Notes: a model not told the origin generated them from the letters alone. Shown: positions 1 to 5,857, counted from the first letter of the stretch. The stretch is 9,177 nt of DNA from Thermomicrobiales bacterium (GCA_025928535.1 JAICJJ010000076.1:1-9177), one strand, 5' to 3'. Numbers and translations are program-made.

Positions 1-136
1 GAAGCAACGACGCGATCTCTGCGTGCCCGGTCGGTTGCGTGACGATCGGCGTCCGTCGTCTGGTCGGGTGGCCCGGAACGTCACGTTGCCCTGCGGCGCC
101 TCCGGCCTGGGCGCGTCCGCCGGATCGACGCCAGCC

Positions 137-148
137 AAATACGTATTT
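137..148. promoter_or_regulatory. AT-rich perfect palindrome upstream of the peptide gene (possible operator)
   Basis: AAATACGTATTT is a perfect 12-nt palindrome. It sits in the only AT-rich patch (about 136-160) of an otherwise very GC-rich leader, and is followed by a related TACGAGTA at 151-158. It lies about 130 bp ahead of the peptide start codon. Position and composition suggest a regulator site or promoter region, but I see no convincing -35/-10 pair and cannot name a binding protein. Confidence 0.3.
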
Positions 149-263
149 TCTACGAGTACTTCCCGCCCCGGAGCAAGGTATCGTCCTGGTGCCGGTGACC
201 GCGTGGCCGCCGGTTGCTCGTCAGGCAGGCCCGGCCAGGCGTTGTGCCGAGCCGGAACGCGCC

Positions 264-272
264 AGAAGGAGG
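264..272 (+). promoter_or_regulatory. Ribosome binding site that sets the peptide start
   Basis: AGAAGGAGG lies 5 nt before the ATG at 278. The reading frame is open back to position 23, but no comparable site precedes the earlier in-frame start codons. This site therefore argues for the short 80-residue product. Confidence 0.75.
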
Positions 273-277
273 ATGCC

Positions 278-520
278 ATGGACGGCCAACGATTCGACGA
301 TCTGGCCCGCCGTCTGCAGCTGCATCGGGATCGCCGCGACGTCGTGCGCGATGTCCTCAAGGTCGGGGCCGGCAGCGCCCTCGGGCTCGTCGGCCTGGCG
401 GGCGTGGCCGACGAGACCTTGGCCAAGTCGTGCAAAAAGAAGAAAGATTGCCCCAAAGGCAAGAAGTGCAAGAACAAGAAGAAGCAGCCGAACGGCAAGC
501 GCAAGGGACATTGCAAGTAA
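278..520 (+). CDS. Small exported Lys/Cys-rich peptide, Tat-like signal
   Basis: This 80-residue protein has three visible parts. Residues 1-18 form a polar N-terminus. An RR pair (19-20) is followed by a hydrophobic stretch (about 29-46), resembling a twin-arginine signal. A possible cleavage region lies at ETLA (46-49). The mature tail (51-80) is extraordinary: 14 lysines, one arginine and one histidine in 30 residues, plus four cysteines at 52, 58, 64 and 79 (C-x5-C-x5-C-x14-C), which could form two disulfides. From memory, proteins beginning MDGQRFDDL with a twin-arginine region and a Cys-rich tail recur in Thermomicrobia-related Chloroflexota, and their function is unknown to me. The strong Shine-Dalgarno at 264-272 sets the start. 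The gene is monocistronic, ending just before a strong hairpin. Export and disulfide formation are inferences. A cationic surface-binding or antimicrobial-type peptide is conceivable but unproven. Confidence 0.75.
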   Translation: MDGQRFDDLARRLQLHRDRRDVVRDVLKVGAGSALGLVGLAGVADETLAKSCKKKKDCPKGKKCKNKKKQPNGKRKGHCK

Positions 521-528
521 CTGGGCAA

Positions 529-563
529 CCTCCCGGCGGGCGCGCCTGTCGCCCGCCGGGAGG
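529..563 (+). terminator. Hairpin terminator after the peptide gene
   Basis: A perfect 14-bp GC-rich inverted repeat (529-542 with 550-563, arm CCTCCCGGCGGGCG) encloses a 7-nt loop and begins 8 nt after the peptide stop codon. No T-tract follows, so it is a strong hairpin but not a canonical intrinsic terminator. The position supports transcription ending here. Confidence 0.65.
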
Positions 564-682
564 AACCGGGCCCATTCGACCCTGCCATTCGCGTGCGCCC
601 GCGACATCGAAGCGGGTCGGCGGGCGCCGCGGCGCGGCGATCGTCGCCCGGACCAGGGTGCATCGCCTGCGTCGAGGCGGTC

Positions 683-1309
683 ATGAGCGCCGCAAGCGCG
701 ACGAACGCCACCGAATTGCTGACCGTCACCGAAGCGGCCGCGCGCCTCGGCCTGTCGCGGTGGACGATCGGCGGTTGGATCGCGTCCGGCGCGCTGCCCG
801 CGACGATCATCGGCAGGCGTCGCCGCATTTGTCCGCGGGATCTGTACGCGGCCCAGCAACTGGCGCATGCCGGCGCGGTCGTGCCGGCGTGGCGGCGGGA
901 GCCGAAGCGCGCCGGCTGGCGGCTGCGGCAAGCGCGCGAAGCGGCGCAATTGACCCAACTCGAACTCGCGGACTGCAGCGGGCTGACCCACGAGGCGATC
1001 TCCAACCTGGAGTTGGGACGTCGCGCGCCGCGGGCGACGACGGTGCGCGCCCTGGCCCGGGCACTCGGCATTGCGCCGGCGAACTTCTTGGCCGGCATGA
1101 TCGACGAGCGCGGCGTGACGGCGGCGGAAGCGGCGTCGGCGCTCGGCGTGCCGGTCGAACGGGTCCGGACATGGCTGCGGACGGGCCAGACCGGGGGCTG
1201 GAAAGTCTCCGGTCAGTGGCGAATGGCGACGAGCAGCGTGACCGAATTGGCCGCAAGCGGGCGATTGCGCGGCCGATCCCGCCGGCTCGATCCGCGCTTC
1301 CGCGGCTGA
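683..1309 (+). CDS. Transcriptional regulator with three HTH modules (excisionase-like / Xre / excisionase-like)
   Basis: This is a 208-residue predicted DNA-binding protein. Residues about 12-58 (LLTVTEAAARLGLSRWTIGG onward, with GRRRRI) match the HTH_17/excisionase fold, a MerR-like winged helix. Residues about 78-136 (LRQAREAAQLTQLELADCSG, then LTHEAISNLELGRRAP) are a classical Xre/Cro-C1 HTH. Residues about 144-195 (GVTAAEAASALGVPVERVRT, then GGWKVSGQWRM) look like a second HTH_17 copy. There is no obvious ligand-binding or catalytic domain. The ATG at 683 is preceded closely by GAGGCGG (674-680), a modest ribosome binding site. The frame is open back to 593, but the first HTH begins just after the chosen start. 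It stands alone, behind the terminator at 529-563 and ahead of a 399-bp stretch without a gene. Its targets cannot be read from the sequence. The arginine-rich C-terminus may add nonspecific DNA contact. Confidence 0.8.
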   Translation: MSAASATNATELLTVTEAAARLGLSRWTIGGWIASGALPATIIGRRRRICPRDLYAAQQLAHAGAVVPAWRREPKRAGWRLRQAREAAQLTQLELADCSGLTHEAISNLELGRRAPRATTVRALARALGIAPANFLAGMIDERGVTAAEAASALGVPVERVRTWLRTGQTGGWKVSGQWRMATSSVTELAASGRLRGRSRRLDPRFRG

Positions 1310-1413
1310 TCGGGCGCGACCGTCGCGCCGGCGTGTGCGCCAGGGGTCTCGGGTGGCCGCGACCGGAGGGTCCGCGGTGACGTGTTGCGCTTGGCGCGGC
1401 GCGTCGCCCCATG

Positions 1414-1547
1414 GTCATCCTGCGCCGCCGCGAACGATCTCGGCGGTGGGCGACGGCGAGGGCGAGATGCTTCGACAAGCTGCTCTGAAAAACTCGGTTC
1501 CTCATGCCGTGAAGGCGCCGCCGCGCGGCATGACCACTCAGCATGAC
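1414..1547. repeat. Degenerate intergenic palindromic repeat element
   Basis: The ends are imperfect inverted copies: GTCATCCTG at 1414-1422 and CAGCATGAC at 1539-1547 (8 of 9 complementary). Nested inverted repeats lie inside: ATCTCG (1437-1442) with CGAGAT (1463-1468), and CATGCCG (1503-1509) with CGGCATG (1526-1532). The pattern GTCATCCTG...GCGAACGATCTCG...CGAGATGCTTCG resembles a family of dispersed, REP-like intergenic repeats common in environmental Chloroflexota contigs; that link is from memory. This element, plus featureless sequence at 1310-1413 and 1548-1659, accounts for most of the 399-bp gap between the HTH regulator and the MerR gene. I see no credible coding there: the open frames have poor composition and lack ribosome binding sites. 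Confidence 0.5.
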
Positions 1548-1659
1548 GGAGGTGTGCGGCCCCGCGCGTTGTCTCCTGCGAAACGTTAGCCGCACCCATG
1601 CGGGAAGCGATCGGATGCGCTGGCGGACGCGGTCCGAGGTGGTGCAAAGCCTGCCGCGC

Positions 1660-1690
1660 TTGACCCTGACGCAACGTCAGGCCGTATCGT
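1660..1690 (+). promoter_or_regulatory. MerR-type promoter with 19-bp spacer
   Basis: TTGACC (1660-1665) and TATCGT (1685-1690) are separated by exactly 19 bp. This overlong spacer is the hallmark of promoters activated by MerR-family DNA distortion. Transcription would begin near 1697, leaving a leader of only about 12 nt that barely contains the GGAGG at 1698-1702. The location directly ahead of a MerR gene implies autoregulation. Confidence 0.7.
1665..1681. promoter_or_regulatory. Predicted operator of the MerR/TipAS regulator
   Basis: CCTGACG-CAA-CGTCAGG is a perfect 7-bp inverted repeat with a 3-nt centre. It lies almost entirely within the 19-bp spacer between the -35 and -10 boxes, as known MerR-family operators do. 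It resembles the TCACGT-type dyad of the TipA promoter in layout. The dyad is seen directly; binding by the adjacent gene product is inferred. Confidence 0.65.
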
Positions 1691-1708
1691 GCTCGCCGGA
1701 GGTTGGCG

Positions 1709-2467
1709 ATGGGCCGAACGTATCGCATCGGCGAAGCGGCGGCGCTGGCGGGCGTTTCGGTGCGGACGCTGCATCACTACGACCGGATCGGGCTGCTGCG
1801 GCCGTCGGGGCGCTCCGCCGCCGGCTATCGCGCCTATGGCGAAGCCGACCTGTTGCGGCTGCAGCAGATCGTGACGTTGCGCGGGCTTGGGTTCGGCCTC
1901 GATCGGATCGGCGCGCTCCTGGCCCGGTCCGATCTCGACCTGACCCGGTCGCTGCACGCCCAACGGCTGGCGATCCGGCGGCGGATCGGCGATCTGGAAC
2001 GGATCGACGCCGCCATCGCCGACCTCCTCGCCGATCACGCCGCGACTGGCGGCTGGGATTGGGCGACGATCGAACGCGCCTCGGCGGCGAGCCGCGCCGC
2101 CTGGCAAGACGGAGTGCAGGAGATGGAACGCTATTACACGCCGGAGCACCTGACGGAATTCGCCGAATTGGGCCAGGAAGCCGGACCGGCGGAAATCGCC
2201 GAGGTCGAGCGTCTCTGGGCCGCATTGCTCGCCGAGATTCGGGCGGCTCGCGCGGCGGCGCTCGATCCGGCGTCGTTGGAAGCGCAGCGCCTGGCCGACC
2301 GCGCCGACGCGCTGCTGGCTCGCACGTTTCGCGGCCGAACGGGACTGCAGGAAGCGGTCGGCGCGGCCTACGCCGCCGGCGCCTTCGCCGACAACCCCGC
2401 CTTTCCGACCGAGCAGGATTTCGCGTTTCTGGATCAGGCGCGAAAAGCGGCAAGGGATACGGGATAG
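1709..2467 (+). CDS. MerR-family regulator with TipAS ligand-binding domain
   Basis: This 252-residue regulator follows the TipAL plan. Residues 4-72 form the MerR winged helix (YRIGEAAALAGVSVRTLHHY, then DRIGLL and GYRAYGEADLLRLQQI). Residues about 76-112 form the long dimerisation helix. Residues about 120-248 match the TipAS all-helical domain, including the ERYYTPEHLTEF motif and the ALLAEIRAA...DPASLEAQRLADR segment. In studied members TipAS binds thiopeptide or other drugs and converts the protein to an activator. The ligand here is unknown. GGAGG (1698-1702) sits 6 nt before the ATG at 1709. A TTG two codons upstream (1703) is possible but lies too close to the site. It is preceded by its likely own operator and converges on the oxidoreductase gene, so that gene is not in its operon. 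No efflux gene is adjacent, leaving autoregulation as the only visible target. Confidence 0.88.
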   Translation: MGRTYRIGEAAALAGVSVRTLHHYDRIGLLRPSGRSAAGYRAYGEADLLRLQQIVTLRGLGFGLDRIGALLARSDLDLTRSLHAQRLAIRRRIGDLERIDAAIADLLADHAATGGWDWATIERASAASRAAWQDGVQEMERYYTPEHLTEFAELGQEAGPAEIAEVERLWAALLAEIRAARAAALDPASLEAQRLADRADALLARTFRGRTGLQEAVGAAYAAGAFADNPAFPTEQDFAFLDQARKAARDTG

Positions 2468-2478
2468 CCAAACCTGGG

Positions 2479-2511
2479 GCCGAACGAGCGTCGATCCGCC
2501 GCTCGTTCGGC
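2479..2511. terminator. Bidirectional hairpin terminator between convergent genes
   Basis: A perfect 12-bp inverted repeat (2479-2490 with 2500-2511, arm GCCGAACGAGCG) has a 9-nt loop. It fills the 44-bp gap between the convergent MerR and oxidoreductase genes, abutting the latter's stop codon, and would serve both strands. There is no long T-run. A short TTT follows on the minus-strand side. Confidence 0.7.
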
Positions 2512-3456
2512 TCACCCGCCGGCCAGGATTTCCGACAATGCCGCCAACTCGGACGCCTCGTCCGCCACCACCACGAGGTGGATCATCAACTCGTCGATGC
2601 CGCGCGCCCGGATCGCTTCGAGTCGTTCCCGAATCGCCGCCGGCGGTCCGGAGACCGCCAACGCCTCGACCAGTTCGTCCGTCATTTCGCCGGACGGGGT
2701 GACGGGGTAGCCCGCCGCCGCGAACATCGCCGCATAGAACGGCAATTTTGCGTAGTGCGGAAACTGCGCCCGGAACGCCGCCCGCGCCGCGGCGCGATCG
2801 GCCGAGACCGCGACCGGCACATGCGCGATCAGCGGCGGCCGGGGACGTCCCGCCGCCTCGGCGCCCGCCCGCAGGGCGGGTAAAGCCGTCTCGACCAGAT
2901 ACGCGATCGGCGCCACCCAGGAAATGGCGCCGTCGGCGATTTCGCCGGCGAGGTGAAACGCGTTCGGGCGCAGCGCCGAAATCGGAATGGGGATCTTCGG
3001 CGGCGGCGCATCCGCCGGCAAGGCCATCTTGACGGTGAAAGAGTCGCCGGCGAAATCGACCGACCCCTCCCACAGGAGCGCGCGCAGGATCGTCACGTAC
3101 TCGCGCAGATGGTTCAACGGCTTGCCCATCGGCAGACCGTAGGCGCCTTCGATCACCGGCCTGTGGCTGGGGCCGACGCCGAGCCGCAGCCGGCCGGGCG
3201 CGAGATCGTCGATGGCGATCGCCTGCGCGGCGAGCGTGATCGGATGGCGCGGATAGGTCGGCACGACGGCCGTGCCGAGGCCGATCCGCTTGGTGGCGGC
3301 CCCGGCCGCGGCATAGGCCGTCACCGGATCGGCGGTCGGCCCGCCGACCGTCGTCCAGACCATTCCGACGCCGCGGCGTTCGGCGTCCTTGACCCGCGCG
3401 ACCAGGTTCGTCGCGGTTCCACGCGGCATGACCAATCCGGCATTGAGCGGCGGCAT
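2512..3456 (-). CDS. LLM-class (luciferase-like) oxidoreductase, probably F420-dependent
   Basis: This 314-residue protein has the bacterial luciferase-like TIM-barrel plan. Visible landmarks are AERRGVGMVWTT (25-36), the TKRIGLGTAVVPTYPRHPIT strand-loop (55-74), AIDDLAPGRLRLGVGPSHRP (81-100), HLREYVTILRALL (116-128) and a C-terminal SGPPAAIRERLEAIRARGID segment (269-288). This spacing is typical of F420-binding LLM enzymes, which use F420 or FMN for hydride transfer. It recalls the TIGR03564-like subgroup, but I assign that only tentatively and the substrate is unknown. The minus-strand ATG at 3456 is preceded by AAAGGAG about 7 nt upstream. The frame stays open to 3597, but that extension is Arg-rich and unlike the family. 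It is convergent with the MerR gene and sits alone on its strand. A flavin-dependent rather than F420-dependent member remains possible. Confidence 0.87.
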   Translation of the reverse strand: MPPLNAGLVMPRGTATNLVARVKDAERRGVGMVWTTVGGPTADPVTAYAAAGAATKRIGLGTAVVPTYPRHPITLAAQAIAIDDLAPGRLRLGVGPSHRPVIEGAYGLPMGKPLNHLREYVTILRALLWEGSVDFAGDSFTVKMALPADAPPPKIPIPISALRPNAFHLAGEIADGAISWVAPIAYLVETALPALRAGAEAAGRPRPPLIAHVPVAVSADRAAARAAFRAQFPHYAKLPFYAAMFAAAGYPVTPSGEMTDELVEALAVSGPPAAIRERLEAIRARGIDELMIHLVVVADEASELAALSEILAGG

Positions 3457-3799
3457 GGACAATCTCCTTTCGGCACGCCAGCGAAGCGTTCTCGTCGTGC
3501 GGGTCACTCTATCAAGGCCGGGCTTCATCGAATAGGAGACCTTTGACAGAGGAATCCGGCAGCGGCTCCAGGCGCCGCCGCCATCACCTTCGCCCATGCC
3601 GTTTGCGTGGGCGATGCGTCGGCGCTGCGCGTGTCTCCGCGCGCCGGCCCACTCCAGGATAGGAGCACGCGGTCAGCCACGAGGACTGACGCGCCGGACG
3701 CCAGTGCTGCGCAGGAGGATCGCCGAAGCCCCGTTCACCGAGCAGCGCGCCACCGCCTCGGCCCGTCGCGATGCCGTCAAGCGCCGCGGAGGAATCGTG
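3457..3799. other. Intergenic region between divergent genes; no gene identified
   Basis: This 343-bp stretch separates the oxidoreductase (minus) and the 68-aa ORF (plus), so it should carry both promoters. A consensus-like TTGACA occurs on the plus strand at 3543-3548, but no acceptable -10 lies 16-19 bp downstream. A TTGATA on the minus strand (3515-3510) likewise lacks a partner. A GGAGG-like site near 3715 is not followed by a start codon. Frames crossing the region have poor coding character. I see no RNA gene or repeat. Confidence 0.4.
3788..3792 (+). promoter_or_regulatory. Ribosome binding site that sets the 68-aa ORF start
   Basis: GGAGG lies 7 nt before the ATG at 3800. The same frame is open back to 3596, but the upstream part has noncoding-like Arg/Ala/Cys content. 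This site is the main reason for calling the short form. Confidence 0.55.
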
Positions 3800-4006
3800 A
3801 TGGACGCGAAGCGGATCGCCGAGGCGACGGTCCTGCGGCAAACCGAAGAACGGCTGCAGCGCGTCGGCTTGGTCGTCGATCGCGCGGCGCTGTCCGCGCC
3901 GAACCGGCGGGCGCTGATGACGTTGCAACGTCTGACCGCCGATGAAGCGGAGCGCCCCGCGCCGGCTCGGCCGCCGCTGGGCTTCGCCTATCCCCCGGCT
4001 CGCTGA
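3800..4006 (+). CDS. Hypothetical small protein, 68 aa
   Basis: I do not recognise this protein. Residues 1-50 are charged and likely helical (MDAKRIAEATVLRQTEERLQ, then PNRRALMTLQRLTADEAE). Residues 51-68 form a Pro/Ala-rich tail ending PPLGFAYPPAR. There is no signal peptide, membrane segment or cysteine. Codon use shows the strong G/C third-position bias of the neighbouring genes. GGAGG lies 7 nt upstream of the ATG; an in-frame GTG directly before it (3797) is an alternative start. It is followed by a short hairpin. Nothing around it suggests a role. It could still be a chance ORF, but the ribosome binding site, composition and terminator together favour a real gene. Confidence 0.5.
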   Translation: MDAKRIAEATVLRQTEERLQRVGLVVDRAALSAPNRRALMTLQRLTADEAERPAPARPPLGFAYPPAR

Positions 4007-4016
4007 TTCGCCGCCG

Positions 4017-4037
4017 AGCGCGTCCGGACGACGCGCT
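4017..4037 (+). terminator. Possible hairpin terminator after the 68-aa ORF
   Basis: AGCGCGTC (4017-4024) pairs with GACGCGCT (4030-4037) across a 5-nt loop, starting 10 nt past the stop codon. A competing pair, CTGGCG (4036-4041) with CGCCAG (4053-4058), overlaps it. No T-tract follows, so the call is modest. Confidence 0.4.
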
Positions 4038-4076
4038 GGCGCGGGTGCTCCCCGCCAGTCGCTAGCGTCGCGCCCA

Positions 4077-4106
4077 TTGGCCGATGACGGCGACGACACG
4101 TAGTAG
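4077..4106 (+). promoter_or_regulatory. Weak candidate promoter for the methyltransferase gene
   Basis: TTGGCC (4077-4082) and TAGTAG (4101-4106) are 18 bp apart, matching the consensus at 4 and 3 positions. It lies about 100 bp before the proposed GTG start, a plausible distance. The boxes are poor and this may be coincidence. Confidence 0.22.
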
Positions 4107-4192
4107 GACGAACCATGTCTTCAGTTCCGAGCTTCGATCGCGGCGCCGGGGCGCTCAATCCAGCGCTGGGAGACGGTGTCGGCGTACCTATG

Positions 4193-4199
4193 AAGGAGG
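4193..4199 (+). promoter_or_regulatory. Ribosome binding site favouring a GTG start
   Basis: AAGGAGG ends 5 nt before GTG 4205 and 8 nt before GTG 4208. It overlaps an in-frame ATG at 4190, so that ATG cannot use it. The ATG at 4115 has no comparable site. It therefore points to a GTG start for the methyltransferase. Confidence 0.65.
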
Positions 4200-4204
4200 G
4201 CATC

Positions 4205-5053
4205 GTGGTGCAGCAGACCGTCGCCGATCCCGCCTATGTGTTGGGTCGCACCGAGGCCGAGGCGCAGCGCCTGATGCTGCAGTCCCGCCTCTACGACCGC
4301 CTCACCCACCGCTTCCTTGCGGACGCGGGGATCGCAAAAGGCATGACCGTCCTCGATGTCGGCTCCGGCGCCGGCGACGTGGCCTTCGCCGCCGCCGACC
4401 TGATTGGTCCGCAGGGGCGCGTGATCGGCGTCGACCTCAACCCGGCGATCCTGGAGATGGCGCGGGCGCGCGCCGCGGCCGAAGGGCGGCGCAACGTCGA
4501 GTTCATCGCCGGCGATTGCCGCGATGGCGCGCTTCCCGACCACATCGACGCGGCAGTCGGCCGGTTTGTCCTCTTTTACACGGGCGATCTGACGGAGACG
4601 CTGCGGGCGGTGGTCGACCGCGTCAAGCCGGGCGGCGTGGTGGCCTTCGCCGAGGCCGATTTCCAGACCGCCCTCGACTACATGCGGGCCGGTCCCGAAG
4701 GCGTCAACCGGTCCGCGTGGCAGTGGGCGGTGCAGGGCTTTGCCTGCGCCGGCATCGCGACGGCCATGGTCGCGCCGCTCTACCGCGCCTTCCTCGCGGC
4801 AGGGCTGGGCGCGCCAGCGATATCCGTCCACGCCCCGTGCTGTGGCGCCGATGAGTGGGACGGCTTCGCGTGGTTCGCCGCCTCGCTGCGCAGCCTGTTG
4901 CCGGTGCTGGAGCAGTACGAGATCGTCACCGCCGACGTGCTCGATGTGGAGCGCCTGGCGATGCGCGCGTGCGCCGAGGTGGTTGCGACCGGCTATCCGT
5001 TGATATTGCTGCCCGTGGTCACGGCCTGGGCGCGGAAGCCCATCTCGGAGTGA
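4205..5053 (+). CDS. SAM-dependent class I methyltransferase
   Basis: This protein is 282 residues long from the GTG at 4205. It carries the Rossmann-type methyltransferase signatures in order: motif I VLDVGSGAGDVAF (49-61), the acidic ribose-binding GVDLNP (75-80), IAGDCRD (101-107), a motif IV-like AVGRFVLFYTGD (117-128), and KPGGVVAFAEADF (141-153). These features bind S-adenosylmethionine. The C-terminal 120 residues are family-specific and should set the acceptor, which I cannot name. The N-terminal YVLGRTEAEAQRLMLQSRLY segment is typical of UbiE/Methyltransf_25-like proteins of small-molecule type. AAGGAGG at 4193-4199 supports GTG 4205 (or 4208). A longer form from ATG 4115 would add a low-complexity leader unlike the family. 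The gene is separated from the nitrile hydratase operon by 119 bp containing a possible -10 box, so joint function is not implied. Confidence 0.85.
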   Translation: MVQQTVADPAYVLGRTEAEAQRLMLQSRLYDRLTHRFLADAGIAKGMTVLDVGSGAGDVAFAAADLIGPQGRVIGVDLNPAILEMARARAAAEGRRNVEFIAGDCRDGALPDHIDAAVGRFVLFYTGDLTETLRAVVDRVKPGGVVAFAEADFQTALDYMRAGPEGVNRSAWQWAVQGFACAGIATAMVAPLYRAFLAAGLGAPAISVHAPCCGADEWDGFAWFAASLRSLLPVLEQYEIVTADVLDVERLAMRACAEVVATGYPLILLPVVTAWARKPISE

Positions 5054-5137
5054 GCAGTACACGGTCGGTCGAACTGGCATGTTCGGACGAAGCAGCCGCG
5101 AACGTCCTGCCCGCAAGTCGCTGAACCGGCTCCGGGT

Positions 5138-5143
5138 TAGAAT
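5138..5143 (+). promoter_or_regulatory. Possible -10 box for the nitrile hydratase operon
   Basis: TAGAAT matches TATAAT at five of six positions and lies 35 bp before the beta-subunit start, giving a transcript start near 5150. No TTG-like -35 box occurs 16-18 bp upstream, so the operon may rely on an activator, an alternative sigma factor or a weak promoter. Confidence 0.33.
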
Positions 5144-5172
5144 GCGGTTCGTCCGACGGCAGGAGCGGCGCA

Positions 5173-5838
5173 ATGCACGGCGTTCACGATCTGGGTGGAA
5201 TGCACGGCTTCGGCCCCGTTGCGCGGGAGGAGAATGAGCCGCTCTTTCACGCCGCCTGGGAAGCGCGGGTTTGCGCTTTCGAGGAAATCCTCTGCGGCGA
5301 CGATCGCTCCTTCACGCTCGACGCGTTTCGCGCCGGCATCGAGCGGATGGCGCCGGCCAATTACCTGCGGGCGTCCTACTACGAGCGGTGGCTCGCCTCG
5401 ATCGAGTCGAACCTGATCCACGAAGGCGTCCTCACGAACGACGAACTCGAAGCCAGGATCGATCTGTTGCGCCGGGATCCGGACGCCGTCCCGCCGCCGG
5501 CAGTCGTCGCGCCACCCCCGGCGCCGAGGGCGCAACCGCCATCGCCGCCGGCGGCCGCGCCGAGTTTCATGGTCGGCGACGCGGTCATGACGCGCAACGT
5601 CCATCCGACGGGCCACACGCGTCTGCCGCGGTACGCCCGAGGCAAGCGCGGCGTCATCCAGCGGCTGCATGGCGCGCAAACCTTCCCCGACACGAACGCG
5701 CACGGGCTGGGCGCGCATCCCCAGCCGCTCTACACGGTGCAGTTTCCGGCGCGCGAACTCTGGGGCGAATCGGCTGAGCCAGGCCAGAGCGTGAGCCTCG
5801 ACTTGTGGGAGAGTTATCTGGAGCGCGCCCCGAATTGA
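5173..5838 (+). CDS. nthB: Nitrile hydratase beta subunit
   Basis: This is a 221-residue beta subunit of the enzyme that hydrates nitriles to amides in the cytoplasm. It opens with the family hallmark MHGVHDLGGMHGFGPV. Residues about 20-100 form the helical N-terminal domain (FHAAWEARVCAFEEIL and ASYYERWLASIESNLIHEGV). Residues about 133-217 form the SH3-like barrel that packs on the alpha active site (FMVGDAVMTRNVHPTGHTRL, then PRYARGKRG, and LYTVQFPARELWG). Conserved arginines in this region of known enzymes contact the oxidised cysteine claw. A Pro/Ala-rich linker at 105-130 is longer and more extreme than I would expect. AGGAG (5161-5165) precedes the ATG by 7 nt. The gene comes first in a beta-alpha-accessory operon, the order typical of cobalt enzymes. 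Length is normal for the family. Thiocyanate hydrolase is unlikely because its beta-like part is split into two subunits, whereas this one is intact. Confidence 0.95.
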   Translation: MHGVHDLGGMHGFGPVAREENEPLFHAAWEARVCAFEEILCGDDRSFTLDAFRAGIERMAPANYLRASYYERWLASIESNLIHEGVLTNDELEARIDLLRRDPDAVPPPAVVAPPPAPRAQPPSPPAAAPSFMVGDAVMTRNVHPTGHTRLPRYARGKRGVIQRLHGAQTFPDTNAHGLGAHPQPLYTVQFPARELWGESAEPGQSVSLDLWESYLERAPN

Positions 5839-5840
5839 GC

Positions 5841-5857
5841 CGGATCGGGGAGATCCG
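5841..5857 (+). other. Small intercistronic hairpin between beta and alpha genes
   Basis: CGGATC (5841-5846) and GATCCG (5852-5857) form a perfect 6-bp inverted repeat around a 5-nt loop. They begin 2 nt after the beta stop codon, within a 51-nt gap. It could tune the beta/alpha ratio or stabilise mRNA ends. It is short enough to be chance. Confidence 0.35.

Noticed and set aside
101..124. Inverted repeat TCCGGC...GCCGGA as a terminator of an upstream gene
   Set aside because: It is only 6 bp with a 12-nt GC-rich spacer in a very GC-rich region, and no upstream gene end is visible.
1213..1728. A minus-strand frame whose translation includes SFAAAQDD
   Set aside because: This string looks like translation of the intergenic palindromic repeat rather than a protein. 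The frame also overlaps the HTH gene and the MerR promoter.
1586..3073. A 495-codon minus-strand frame crossing the MerR gene and part of the oxidoreductase
   Set aside because: It is Arg/Gly-rich low-complexity translation that overlaps two well-supported genes in other frames.
3543..3548. Perfect TTGACA on the plus strand as a promoter
   Set aside because: No acceptable -10 hexamer is found at 16-19 bp, and the next plausible start codon is about 250 bp away.
4121..5173. A 350-codon minus-strand frame opposite the methyltransferase
   Set aside because: It has no recognisable motif or ribosome binding site, and the plus strand carries all the SAM-binding signatures.
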